Origin: an uncultured Oscillospiraceae bacterium
Lineage (GTDB): Bacteria; Bacillota; Clostridia; Oscillospirales; Oscillospiraceae
Length of the DNA stretch: 20,740 nt
NCBI GenBank assembly: GCA_944385065.1
Contig: CALWVX010000010.1
Coordinates: 1-20,740, forward strand
Reading direction: 5' to 3'
Part shown: piece after piece, positions 1 to 7,038 of the stretch
How positions within the stretch are numbered: the first letter of the stretch is position 1
How the letters are laid out: each line of letters opens with the position of its first letter
Notes under the pieces: model-generated
The model's database searches: none
Seen by the model: the letters and a program-made list of their open reading frames with translations, nothing else
Told to the model about the DNA's origin: nothing
Translations under genes and position numbers: made by a program

Positions 1-253
1 CCATGCGCAGCCCCCCTTTGCATACATCAGCTGTTTTGTGGGTTGTGAAGACCGCTTGTGTTTTTATTATGCAGTAAAATAAAGAAAATAGCAAGAACGG
101 GTTTCAACCGCCGTATCAAAATTGACCGGCTGCCAAAATGGCGGCCGGCCGGTATTTGATACGTGTTTTCTTAGTGAGCCGTGCCCGCTGGGAACAGATT
201 TGGAGAACGGAAGAGAGAAATCAGACACAAGGACAGCCTGAGTCAGACGGCGC
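1..253. other. Gene-free left edge with a nested palindrome
   Basis: I see no convincing gene here. The stretch lies downstream of the minus-strand M29-like gene that ends at 254 and runs to the window edge. Its only clear structure is the long dyad at 112-163, described separately. The first 110 bases are AT-rich around 57-100 and show no start codon with a ribosome binding site. Confidence 0.6.
112..163. terminator. Nested inverted repeat, possible terminator
   Basis: CGTATCAAA at 112-120 pairs with TTTGATACG at 155-163. Inside it ACCGGC (125-130) pairs with GCCGGT (148-153), and GCCA (132-135) with TGGC (139-142). The plus strand continues with a T-rich stretch (TGTTTTCTT). The minus strand has no T-run directly after the stem. 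It may terminate the minus-strand gene ending at 254 or a plus-strand transcript entering from the left. The structure is seen directly; the terminator role is inferred. Confidence 0.4.
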
Positions 254-1285
254 TTATTTTACTGGAGACAGCTCCAACAATTCCGGGTCTACGATTTTCC
301 CCTGATCCATGATCTGCCGTCCATCAATCCAGACACTGGAGTTGAGGCAGATCCCATCGGTGTGGGACTTGGCGTTCAGACCGTCAGGAGGAGCTTCCAG
401 CGGGCTGACATAACCGATTCCCCACTCAGTGCAGCCCCAGACCCGCTCGTCTTCACAGATATTTCCGCTCAGGGTGGCACCGGGATTAAATCCGTAGGCG
501 ATGTGCGCCATGTGGAACATCAATTCGTCATCAAAGGAGGCCAGCCACTTCTCGTATTCCTTGGCGGCGCTGCCCCCTTCCATGCGGACAATTCGGCCGT
601 TTTCCACAAACAGAGTGACCGGGGCGTCAGGGACCTTCCCAAAAGGAGGGGTGATGGTTCCATCAAAGACAATCTTTCCGTTGATCGAGTCAAACTTGGG
701 GATAATATTCAGCTGGCCGGTCAGGAAATGCATCCCAGGCTGAGATGCATCGCCGCAGTCATTGGAAATGGTATGGGTGGGATCCAGCAGGAAGCGGACG
801 TCCGTGCCGGCGGGCGTGGTGACATGGAGTTCTTTGGCGGTCTCGTGGAGCTGGGCCACCCGAGTCATGAACTTCCGCAGCTGGAGGGTCTCTACTTTCC
901 CTACCACACGTTCCAGAAGCCCACAGTCAAAATCAACCAGACACATGTAGCGCAGCTTGGGGTTGCCCGCGATTGCCCGCTCAAAGGGGGTGGAATAGAG
1001 CAGCCACTGATGGTTAAATTCGATCCACACGTCACAGTGCATCAGCGCACCGGTCAGTTCCTCCACGGGGATTCCCGGATCGGCCGCCTTGCCCACGCCA
1101 TCCGGTTCGGCAATGACAATAACCATAGGTTTGGCTCCCACTGCATATACACTGGAGGCCACGGCGTTTACCAGATCCATGTCGGAGCCGGTATCTGCGG
1201 TGACGATTACAACTTCATCCTTTTTGACATCAAAAACTTCGCGGATCAACTTATCCGCAGCGCGCTGCAGTTCAAAACGCGGCAT
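254..1285 (-). CDS. M29 aminopeptidase / NicX-like metalloenzyme
   Basis: The product is 343 residues and resembles the aminopeptidase T (M29) superfamily, in particular the shorter branch that contains 2,5-dihydroxypyridine dioxygenase NicX. A likely metal site is visible as His261 (in HMAHIAYGFN) and His308-x-Asp310 (in KSHTDG), spaced much as in NicX. I chose the start at 1285 (MPRFELQ) because GGAG sits about 9 nt upstream. The longer frame starting at 1330 has no ribosome binding site. The N-terminal half has the alpha/beta pattern of this fold (EVVIVTADTGSDMDLVNAV). The gene is divergent from the PepV-like dipeptidase, which fits a peptide or amino-acid degradation role, but the substrate is unknown. 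It is probably cytoplasmic, with no signal peptide. The family call is good; the choice between peptidase and ring-cleaving dioxygenase is open. Confidence 0.75.
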   Translation of the reverse strand: MPRFELQRAADKLIREVFDVKKDEVVIVTADTGSDMDLVNAVASSVYAVGAKPMVIVIAEPDGVGKAADPGIPVEELTGALMHCDVWIEFNHQWLLYSTPFERAIAGNPKLRYMCLVDFDCGLLERVVGKVETLQLRKFMTRVAQLHETAKELHVTTPAGTDVRFLLDPTHTISNDCGDASQPGMHFLTGQLNIIPKFDSINGKIVFDGTITPPFGKVPDAPVTLFVENGRIVRMEGGSAAKEYEKWLASFDDELMFHMAHIAYGFNPGATLSGNICEDERVWGCTEWGIGYVSPLEAPPDGLNAKSHTDGICLNSSVWIDGRQIMDQGKIVDPELLELSPVK

Positions 1286-1487
1286 AGTCAACACTCCTTT
1301 TCCGTCTTTAAATTTTTGAATGCGGATCACTTGTATTTAGGTTGCACTCTGATTGTACTCCAGCCTTTTGCCTGCCGCCTTATTCCAAAATTAAAAAAGA
1401 GCGTAAAATTTTGAAATTTATACAAAGAAAAACAGGCGATTGTTCGCTACAATCAGAAGGAACGAAATAGAGAAAGGGGTTTTCCCT
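1286..1487. promoter_or_regulatory. Divergent intergenic region with repeated TACAATCAGA
   Basis: This 202-nt region separates the divergent M29-like and PepV-like genes. TACAATCAGA occurs once on each strand: on the plus strand from 1448, and on the minus strand as the complement of TCTGATTGTA ending at 1357. TACAAT is a plausible -10 element in both directions, but no good -35 lies 17 nt upstream of either. The plus-strand copy is part of a dyad, GATTGT-N5-ACAATC (1438-1454). Promoter or operator function is inferred. Confidence 0.3.
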
Positions 1488-2882
1488 ATGAATCGAAGAA
1501 TGTTCCTTGCGAAAAACCTTGATCGTATGATCGAGGAATTAGGGCGGATCGTTGCCATTCCCTCCGTCCTGGATCAGGGTAGTGCCGGCGCCGGACGGCC
1601 ATTTGGGCGTGATGTCGGCCTGGCGCTGGAGACTTTTTTAACTCTGGCAGACCAGATGGGCATGGACACCGTCAACTATGATGGCTATGCCGGCGAGGTG
1701 ACCTTGGGGCATGGGGAGCACATGGTTGGTATCCTGTGTCATATTGATGTGGTTGCCGCCGGTCAGGGATGGAATACGCCGCCGTTTCAGCTCATCCGGA
1801 AGGACGATGCACTCTATGGAAGGGGTTCCTCGGATGACAAGGGACCGTTGATCAGCAGTCTCTATGCCATGAAATACATCCAGGAGCAGGGGCTGCTCCC
1901 TGCTGACAGCTCGATTCGGCTGATTGTTGGAGCGGATGAAGAAGAGGAACTGCGCTGCATCGACTACTATGTGAAGCACGCTTCCCGGCTGCCTGACGTT
2001 TCGTTTGTCCCGGATGGATATTTCCCGCTGGTCAACTGTGAAAAGGGACTGATTGACTTCGATCTGATATGGAAGGGCCAAAAGCGGCCGGATGCCCAGG
2101 CCTGCATTGTTTCTTTGTCTGGGGGAGCGGGGCGCAATCTTACAGCCGATTCTGCACAGTGTCGGCTGTCGGTGTTCGAAAAAGATGAAAAGTTTGTGCT
2201 GGATCGGCTGAAGGCCGTTGAGGAGCTGTCCATCAGTCCCGATCAGGGTGACTTTGTGGTAGAGACCAAAGGTGTGGCTGCGCATGCCATGCAGCCGGAG
2301 AAAGGGAAAAACGCAATCAATTTGCTGCTTCACGGCCTGAAACGATCCGGGGTTCTCTTTGACCGGCAGGACTTTTTGAACGCCTATGAACAAGCGATCG
2401 GGATTGATCTGAACGGCCAGAGGCTGGGCTGTGATTTCCAGGATGAACGGTCCGGAATTCTGACTTTAAATGTGGGGGTGATCCAACTGGAAGAAGCGCA
2501 GATCCGGTTGAAGGCCAATACTCGCTATCCGGCGTCCTTTTCTTATGAGAAAATTCGGTCCAGCCTGATTGCGGGCCTGGAGAAAGCCGGATTTGAGTAT
2601 CAGGAATGCCTGTCCATGCCTCCGCTGGACATCCCCCGGGATTCTCCCCTGGTTCGGAAATTGATGGAAAGTTATCAGGAGGTAACAGGTGATCGGGAAC
2701 ATGACGCCTTTTCCATCGGTGGGGCCACCTATGCCCGTTCCATTCCCAATGCGGTATCGTTCGGTCCGCTTTTCCCTGGCGAAACTGAACTGGCCCATGA
2801 AGCGAATGAGTGCCTTTCTGTTCAGAGCCTGGAGCGCATGACGGAGATTTACATTTCTGCGCTGGAAAAACTTTTGGAGTGA
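1488..2882 (+). CDS. pepV: Dipeptidase PepV-like (M20 metallopeptidase)
   Basis: This cytoplasmic di-zinc dipeptidase of the M20 family hydrolyses dipeptides in the last step of peptide use. The 464 residues match the usual PepV length (about 470). Metal and catalytic residues can be placed: His85 and Asp87 in CHIDVV, Asp117 in GRGSSDDKGP, the catalytic pair Glu151/Glu152 in GADEEEELRC, Asp176 in FVPDGYF, and C-terminal His437 in LAHEANE. The start at 1488 is chosen because GAAAGGGG lies about 8 nt upstream. An upstream in-frame ATG at 1440 has no such signal and would overlap the dyad. The YitT-type gene follows after 15 nt and is probably co-transcribed. The order and spacing of motifs fit PepV better than other M20 enzymes; the exact peptide preference cannot be read from sequence. 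Confidence 0.88.
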   Translation: MNRRMFLAKNLDRMIEELGRIVAIPSVLDQGSAGAGRPFGRDVGLALETFLTLADQMGMDTVNYDGYAGEVTLGHGEHMVGILCHIDVVAAGQGWNTPPFQLIRKDDALYGRGSSDDKGPLISSLYAMKYIQEQGLLPADSSIRLIVGADEEEELRCIDYYVKHASRLPDVSFVPDGYFPLVNCEKGLIDFDLIWKGQKRPDAQACIVSLSGGAGRNLTADSAQCRLSVFEKDEKFVLDRLKAVEELSISPDQGDFVVETKGVAAHAMQPEKGKNAINLLLHGLKRSGVLFDRQDFLNAYEQAIGIDLNGQRLGCDFQDERSGILTLNVGVIQLEEAQIRLKANTRYPASFSYEKIRSSLIAGLEKAGFEYQECLSMPPLDIPRDSPLVRKLMESYQEVTGDREHDAFSIGGATYARSIPNAVSFGPLFPGETELAHEANECLSVQSLERMTEIYISALEKLLE

Positions 2883-2897
2883 GCAAGGGGGGACACA

Positions 2898-3773
2898 ATG
2901 AACACTCTTTGGCTGCGGCACCGCCCGATCCAGCATTTGATGGTATTGGCGGGGGCGGGAATCTATGCGGCCGGCCTCAACCTGTTTGTGCTGCCGCTCC
3001 AGCTGTACAGCGGCGGTGTGCCGGGGCTGGCTCAGCTGTTGGAGCTGGCCGCAGAGACGGTACTCCCTACCTTGCCCGCTGGGATCAACCTGTATGGTGT
3101 CCTCTATTTTTTTCTCAATATTCCGCCTTTGGTTTTGGCTTGGCGGTATTTGGGCCGGATGTTCCTGATCAAGACGGTGGAGGGGATCGCGGCCATCAGC
3201 TTTTTTATGGCGTTGATCCCCGTTTCCCCGGTCCCGATCCTGGAAGAGGCCATCGCCTCTGTTCTGGTGGGAGGAGTAATTGCCGGCTGCGGGATCGGGG
3301 TGCTGCTCACTGCCGGCGGTTCCGGAGGTGGATTAGATGTAATTGGAGTGCTGGTCTCCCGCACTGTGCCTCAGTTCAGTGTGGGCAAGCTGACGATCTA
3401 TTTCAACGCAGTCCTGTTTATCGTTTACCTGCTCTTGTTTGACATCTCCACCGCCCTGTATTCTCTGATTTTTATGGTGTTTTACTCTGTGTTCCTGGAT
3501 CACACCCACTACCAGAACATCAATGTGCGACTAATGATTTTTACCAAAAAGAGCGGCATAGACTGGGACATCATGAGAAAAACTGCCCGTGGCGTTACGG
3601 AGTGGAGGGGAATGGGGGCCTACACTGGTGAGCCGACAAACATTTTGGTTACTGTTATCAATAAATACGAAGTTGGTACTTTTTTGGAGATCATATGCGC
3701 CCTTGATCCTGCCGCCTTTTTCAGCCTAGACGATGGCGTCTTCGTGGCGAAGAATTATGAAAAACGCCTTTGA
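2898..3773 (+). CDS. YitT family membrane protein (DUF161/DUF2179)
   Basis: This is a 291-residue integral membrane protein of the YitT family. About five hydrophobic segments span residues 10-200 (for example LMVLAGAGIYAAGLNLFVLP and YSLIFMVFYSVFL), with the glycine-rich GIGVLLTAGGSGGGLDVIG segment typical of the family near 133-152. The cytoplasmic C-terminal DUF2179 domain (about 225-291) includes GAYTGEPTNILVTVI and a DPAAFFSL motif. The molecular function of the family is not firmly established, although transport or sensing is often suggested. AAGGGGGG about 5 nt before the ATG sets the start. It lies 15 nt after the dipeptidase, so the two probably form an operon, which could hint at a role in peptide or amino-acid uptake (inference only). 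Confidence 0.85.
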   Translation: MNTLWLRHRPIQHLMVLAGAGIYAAGLNLFVLPLQLYSGGVPGLAQLLELAAETVLPTLPAGINLYGVLYFFLNIPPLVLAWRYLGRMFLIKTVEGIAAISFFMALIPVSPVPILEEAIASVLVGGVIAGCGIGVLLTAGGSGGGLDVIGVLVSRTVPQFSVGKLTIYFNAVLFIVYLLLFDISTALYSLIFMVFYSVFLDHTHYQNINVRLMIFTKKSGIDWDIMRKTARGVTEWRGMGAYTGEPTNILVTVINKYEVGTFLEIICALDPAAFFSLDDGVFVAKNYEKRL

Positions 3774-3955
3774 TTTTGAAATTCACTGTGTTCCGGCAGA
3801 AACGTCAAAGAGCAGCGAAGGTCACAAAATACAACTTATACCTAAGCAGGCAAGCAGCTGAACAGTTGAGTAAGGTTTTGGTTCAACAATTTTGCCTCTC
3901 TTGTGAAAAGGACCGAATCTTTTGAACCGCCCCAGTAAAAGCGGACAATGGACAA

Positions 3956-3998
3956 AAGGTCCCCTAATGTAGGAAAATAGACTACATTAGGGGACCTT
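3956..3998. repeat. Perfect 17-bp inverted repeat, 9-nt loop
   Basis: AAGGTCCCCTAATGTAG (3956-3972) is the exact reverse complement of 3982-3998, separated by GAAAATAGA. Read on the minus strand, the GC-rich part of the stem is followed by TTTTGTCC, so it could act as an intrinsic terminator for leftward transcripts such as the LysR gene ending at 4316. On the plus strand, AGGGGACC sits just before the ATG of the transposase remnant and may once have been its ribosome binding site. The dyad is certain; its role is unknown. Confidence 0.7.
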
Positions 3999-4001
3999 AG
4001 T

Positions 4002-4256
4002 ATGTCCGGGAAAAGGAATGAAGAGGTATCCTGTGGGGATACGGGAATGAGTAGTGTCACAAATCTGCGTGGGAGAAAGCCAGCGTGATGATGCCGGGCG
4101 TATGGGATCAGCCGGCGGGATGTTCAGCGCTGGCTGAAGGGACCTGCCTTTCCCAAGGCGCGAGGGCGTAAGCCCGCGAAAACACTGACGGAGTACAAGG
4201 ATAAGAACAAACGGCTCAAGATGGGAAATAAGTGATTGCGGGATTTTCCGCTAACC
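4002..4256 (+). pseudogene. Decayed IS3-type transposase orfA
   Basis: Reading in the frame of the ATG at 4002 gives MSGKRNEEVSCGDTGMSS, then two in-frame stops at 4086-4091, then a helix-turn-helix stretch (AYGISRRDVQRWLKG). This is followed by a basic linker (ARGRKPAKTLTEYK) and a coiled-coil start (DKNKRLKMGNK), broken by another stop but continuing as LRDFPLTA before a last stop. This order matches IS3-family OrfA proteins, where the zipper usually reads like LKMENELLRDFL. No OrfB (DDE integrase) follows, so the element is dead and truncated. The reading depends on pattern recognition, and the family could be a close relative of IS3 such as the IS150 group. Confidence 0.55.
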
Positions 4257-4315
4257 GCTTGATACAAATGGGAAAACTGCGGTCTCAGCCGGATTTCCGG
4301 TCTGCCATATTGCAG

Positions 4316-5200
4316 TCAGATCATCCGGCGGGTCTCATCTGTCTGCTTTAAAAACTGCAGAAATTGTTCGCTTGCCGGGGAAAATGCCTGGTCCTTTTTC
4401 CAAACCAGAACTGTTCCGGTTTCCAGGGGAGGGGAAAAGGGGACAAAGCACAGTTCGTCGGACAGGTTGCCCATAAAAAAGCCCAGCGCCGCCCCCACAT
4501 GGTTGCGCACCATGTTGGCGGCGTTGAGAATCAAATTGAAGGTGGCGGCGATTTCGATTTTTTCAAACGCATCTCCAAACCAGCCGGCCAGCTCCCGCTG
4601 TACCTCCTCCCGCCGGGACAGCAGCAGCGGAATGCCCAGAAGGTCCCGGGGGGTGACGGATGCTCTGGCAGCCAGAGGGTCGTCCCGTCGGACCCAGACG
4701 CCCCAGCGGTCCCGCCTGGGCATCCGGATAAACTCGTATCGGCCGATGTCCACCGGCTCGGCCAGCAGGCCCAAATCCAGCAGCCCCTTGTCCGGGCGCT
4801 CCTTGATGTCGTCCGCCGAGGCGCTGTACACACTGAACCGCACCAGCGGGTGCGCCCGGCGGAAGACAGCTATTTTCCGGGACAGGTCGGTCATGCTGTT
4901 GGATTCCCCCGCCCCAATGGAGATTTCTCCCGCAAGCTCCCCCGCGTCCTGCTGAAATTCCCGCTGCGTTTTCTCCGCCAGGTCCACGATTTCCTGTGCC
5001 CGGCGGCGGAGCAGCATCCCTTCATCGGTGAGGGAGGCATGGTACTTTCCCCGGCGCAGCAGCTGTACGCCCAGTTCCTCCTCCAGCTGTATCAGCTGCC
5101 GGGACAGGGTGGGCTGGGTCACATGGAGCAGGGCGGCGGCTTTTGTAATATTTTCTTCCCGGGCCACGACCAGAAAATATTTCAGGACACGCAGCTCCAT
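4316..5200 (-). CDS. LysR family transcriptional regulator
   Basis: This 294-residue regulator has an N-terminal winged helix-turn-helix (residues 1-60) with the classic LysR signature (MELRVLKYFLVVAREENITK, then LLHVTQPTLSRQLIQLEEELG). A periplasmic-binding-protein-like effector domain follows (about 90-290). The start is set by AGGGGAG about 7 nt upstream of the ATG. The gene lies 109 nt downstream of purF on the same strand and has its own plausible promoter in that gap. LysR regulators usually control a nearby divergent gene, but none is divergent here. Its target could be the purF side, itself, or a distant locus. The effector cannot be deduced from sequence. Confidence 0.9.
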   Translation of the reverse strand: MELRVLKYFLVVAREENITKAAALLHVTQPTLSRQLIQLEEELGVQLLRRGKYHASLTDEGMLLRRRAQEIVDLAEKTQREFQQDAGELAGEISIGAGESNSMTDLSRKIAVFRRAHPLVRFSVYSASADDIKERPDKGLLDLGLLAEPVDIGRYEFIRMPRRDRWGVWVRRDDPLAARASVTPRDLLGIPLLLSRREEVQRELAGWFGDAFEKIEIAATFNLILNAANMVRNHVGAALGFFMGNLSDELCFVPFSPPLETGTVLVWKKDQAFSPASEQFLQFLKQTDETRRMI

Positions 5201-5223
5201 AGCATTCTCCCCTTTCTGTGTTC

Positions 5224-5252
5224 AGAATAGCGTAAGTTTCGGCCGGCGGCAA
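5224..5252 (-). promoter_or_regulatory. Candidate sigma-A promoter of the LysR gene
   Basis: On the minus strand TTGCCG (5252-5247) and TATTCT (5229-5224) are separated by 17 nt, each matching 4 of 6 consensus bases. It ends about 24 nt upstream of the start codon. The gene could also be read through from purF. Confidence 0.4.
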
Positions 5253-5309
5253 CAAAAAATGCGGGTTTGCAGGGTGAGGTGGTGCCGCGCAGACACAGCG
5301 GAGAGACGC

Positions 5310-6674
5310 TCACAGGCGGATGGGATAGCTCCCGGTGAAGCAGCCGTCGCAGAAGCCGCAGGCGGCATCCGGGGCGATCTGGTGCAGATCCTCCAGGCGG
5401 AGAAAGCCCAGGCTGTCGGAGCCGATAAGTGCCCTGATTTCCTCGGTGGAGCGGCAGCATGCGATCAGATTTTCCCGGTCGGGGATGTCCGTGCCGAAAT
5501 AACAGGGGGCGATAAATGGGGGGGCGGAGACGCGCAGATGGACCTCCTTTGCGCCGGCCTCCCGCAGCAGCGAGACAATCTGCCGCGAGGTGGTTCCCCG
5601 GACGATGGAGTCATCCACCATGACCACCCGCTTTCCCTCCACACAGCTTCTGAGCGCCCCCAGTTTGATACGCACCGCCTGCTCCCGGCTCTGCTGGCCG
5701 GGGGTGATAAAGGTGCGGCCGATGTAGCGGTTTTTCACCAGACCGGTCCCATAGGGAATTCCGGACTCCCGGGCATAGCCCATGGCCGCGTCCAGGCCGG
5801 AGTCCGGGACGCCGATGACCGCGTCTGCCTCCACCGGCCAGGCGCGGGCCAGCAGCTGCCCTGCGCGCAGCCGGGCCTCGTGGACGGACTGGCCGCAGAT
5901 CACCGAGTCGGGCCGGGCGAAATAGATATACTCAAATATACACAGGTGGCTGGTTGCGCCCTCGCAGTTTTCCCGAATGGAGGTGACGGCTCCGTTTTCC
6001 ACCACAACCACCTCTCCGGGATCCACCTCCCGGACAAAAGAGGCGCCCACCGCGTTCAAAGCGCAGCTCTCAGAGGCAAACAGGATTGCGTCCCCCCGGC
6101 GGCCCATACACAGCGGACGGAACCCCCATGGGTCCCGGACGGCGATGAGCTTCTGCGGGGACATGACCAGCAGAGAATAGGCTCCCCGCAGGCCCTTCAT
6201 GGCCTGACAGACTGCCTCCTCCACGCAGCTGCAGCGCAGCCGTTCCTGGGCGATGGAGTAAGCGATGAGCTCTGAGTCGGTGGTGGTCTGAAAGATGGCG
6301 CCGCGGTACTCGAACGCGGTGCGGAGTTCCCGGGTGTTGACCAGATTGCCGTTGTGGGCCACAGCCAGGGTGCCCTTCACATAGTTCAGCGTCAGGGGCT
6401 GGGCGTTTTCCCGGCGGCCCCCGCCTGTGGTGGAGTAGCGCACATGGCCGACGGCCATGGTGCCGTTGAGCTGGTCCAGCTGAGCGCAGTCAAAGACTTC
6501 CCCCACCAGCCCCACATCCTTGTGAAAGGAGAGCTCCCGGTCGTTGATGGCGGCGATGCCGCAGGACTCCTGTCCCCGGTGCTGAAGGGCGTACAGGCCG
6601 TAGTATGTTGTGCGGGCGCAGTCTCCGGCGGGGTCCCAGACGCCGAATACGCCGCACTCTTCGTGGATGGACAA
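5310..6674 (-). CDS. purF: Amidophosphoribosyltransferase PurF
   Basis: PurF catalyses the first committed step of purine synthesis, converting PRPP and glutamine to 5-phosphoribosylamine. The start is taken as TTG at 6674, preceded by GAGGAGGG about 7 nt upstream. This gives 454 residues and MSIHEECGVFG, so a six-residue propeptide would be removed to expose the N-terminal nucleophile Cys7. The upstream ATG at 6755 would add 27 residues, lies about at the predicted transcription start and has no ribosome binding site. The Ntn glutaminase domain fills the first half (RYSTTGGG, HNGNLVNTRELR). The phosphoribosyltransferase half carries the PRPP loop (VVMVDDSIVRGTT). Cys residues in SHLCIFEYIYFARPDS, RSC, and CGFCDGCF fit the 4Fe-4S form known from Bacillus PurF. 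It stands alone, without other pur genes in the window. Confidence 0.95.
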   Translation of the reverse strand: MSIHEECGVFGVWDPAGDCARTTYYGLYALQHRGQESCGIAAINDRELSFHKDVGLVGEVFDCAQLDQLNGTMAVGHVRYSTTGGGRRENAQPLTLNYVKGTLAVAHNGNLVNTRELRTAFEYRGAIFQTTTDSELIAYSIAQERLRCSCVEEAVCQAMKGLRGAYSLLVMSPQKLIAVRDPWGFRPLCMGRRGDAILFASESCALNAVGASFVREVDPGEVVVVENGAVTSIRENCEGATSHLCIFEYIYFARPDSVICGQSVHEARLRAGQLLARAWPVEADAVIGVPDSGLDAAMGYARESGIPYGTGLVKNRYIGRTFITPGQQSREQAVRIKLGALRSCVEGKRVVMVDDSIVRGTTSRQIVSLLREAGAKEVHLRVSAPPFIAPCYFGTDIPDRENLIACCRSTEEIRALIGSDSLGFLRLEDLHQIAPDAACGFCDGCFTGSYPIRL

Positions 6675-6696
6675 AACGATTCCCTCCTCAGGCGTG

Positions 6697-6736
6697 AAAA
6701 AAGCGCAGGGGCGCCACGGCATAAACCGCAGCGCCC
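6697..6736 (-). promoter_or_regulatory. purF leader hairpin, possible attenuator
   Basis: In the purF transcript an 11-bp stem forms between the minus-strand arms 6736-6726 and 6719-6709, with two G-U pairs and a 6-nt loop. It is followed by CTGCGC and then six Us (complement of 6697-6702). A smaller alternative hairpin, GCGC-CCCT-GCGC, lies directly against the U-run and would exclude the larger stem. This is compatible with attenuation. No known purine or other riboswitch fold was recognised. Confidence 0.35.
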
Positions 6737-6753
6737 TTGCTGTCGACAGGCCC

Positions 6754-6783
6754 ATTATAATGCGCCGATGGCGGGCTTGTCAA
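6754..6783 (-). promoter_or_regulatory. Strong sigma-A promoter of purF
   Basis: On the minus strand a perfect TTGACA (6783-6778) and a perfect TATAAT (6759-6754) are separated by 18 nt. Transcription should start near 6747, giving a leader of about 70 nt before the TTG start codon of purF. Confidence 0.85.
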
Positions 6784-6916
6784 GGGGCGCGGCGACGGGG
6801 AGAGGAGAGCACAGAACAAGATGAAGGATTTAATTATTTTTCCTGCATAAAAAACACAGTGTATTCGAACGAAATCTTGGCGCATGAAATAAAATTAAAA
6901 AAGATCGAGAAAACAC

Positions 6917-6945
6917 TTGACTTTTTTAAGTGAAACCCCTATAAT
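6917..6945 (+). promoter_or_regulatory. Strong sigma-A promoter of glnA operon
   Basis: TTGACT (6917-6922) and TATAAT (6940-6945) are separated by exactly 17 nt. Start of transcription is expected near 6951-6953. A short dyad, CACTT-N9-AAGTG (6914-6932), overlaps the -35 region and could be an operator, but is too short to be sure. Confidence 0.85.
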
Positions 6946-6959
6946 TTCCCACATAGTTG

Positions 6960-7009
6960 AGGACAAAGGTGTTCCAACCGAGAAGGCTGGTTCACCTTTG
7001 TCCTTTTTT
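6960..7009 (+). terminator. Leader terminator (attenuator) upstream of glnA
   Basis: GGACAAAGGTG (6961-6971) pairs perfectly with CACCTTTGTCC (6993-7003), extended by one A-T pair, and is followed by six Ts (7004-7009). The intervening 21 nt can form a smaller imperfect stem (CCAACC with GGCTGG). The structure lies between the promoter and the glnA start, only about 10 nt into the transcript, so it should stop most transcripts unless overcome. The ANTAR-type RNA-binding protein encoded just after glnA is the obvious candidate antiterminator. The terminator is seen directly; the regulatory pairing is inferred. Confidence 0.8.
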
Positions 7010-7038
7010 ATTTGAAAGCACGAAAGGAGCATCCTGCA

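Larger units (their letters stand above)
3774..4315. other. 542-nt gap: dyad and transposase remnant
   Basis: No intact gene is visible. The left part (3774-3955) holds no recognisable motif. A perfect inverted repeat occupies 3956-3998, and a decayed IS3-type orfA occupies about 4002-4256. The gap also marks the change from the lower-GC block on the left to the GC-rich remainder, so it may be an old insertion junction. Confidence 0.6.

Noticed and set aside
362..1414. Plus-strand open frame opposite the M29-like gene
   Set aside because: The minus-strand product has family motifs, a good ribosome binding site and a metal-site pattern; the plus-strand translation has none.
3842..4060. Small minus-strand open frame of 72 codons in the gap left of the LysR gene
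   Set aside because: No ribosome binding site, runs through the perfect inverted repeat, and shows no recognisable motif.
6675..7038. Purine riboswitch, T-box or glutamine riboswitch in the purF-glnA gap
   Set aside because: I could not recognise the conserved cores of these elements; the visible structures are two promoters and simple hairpins only.
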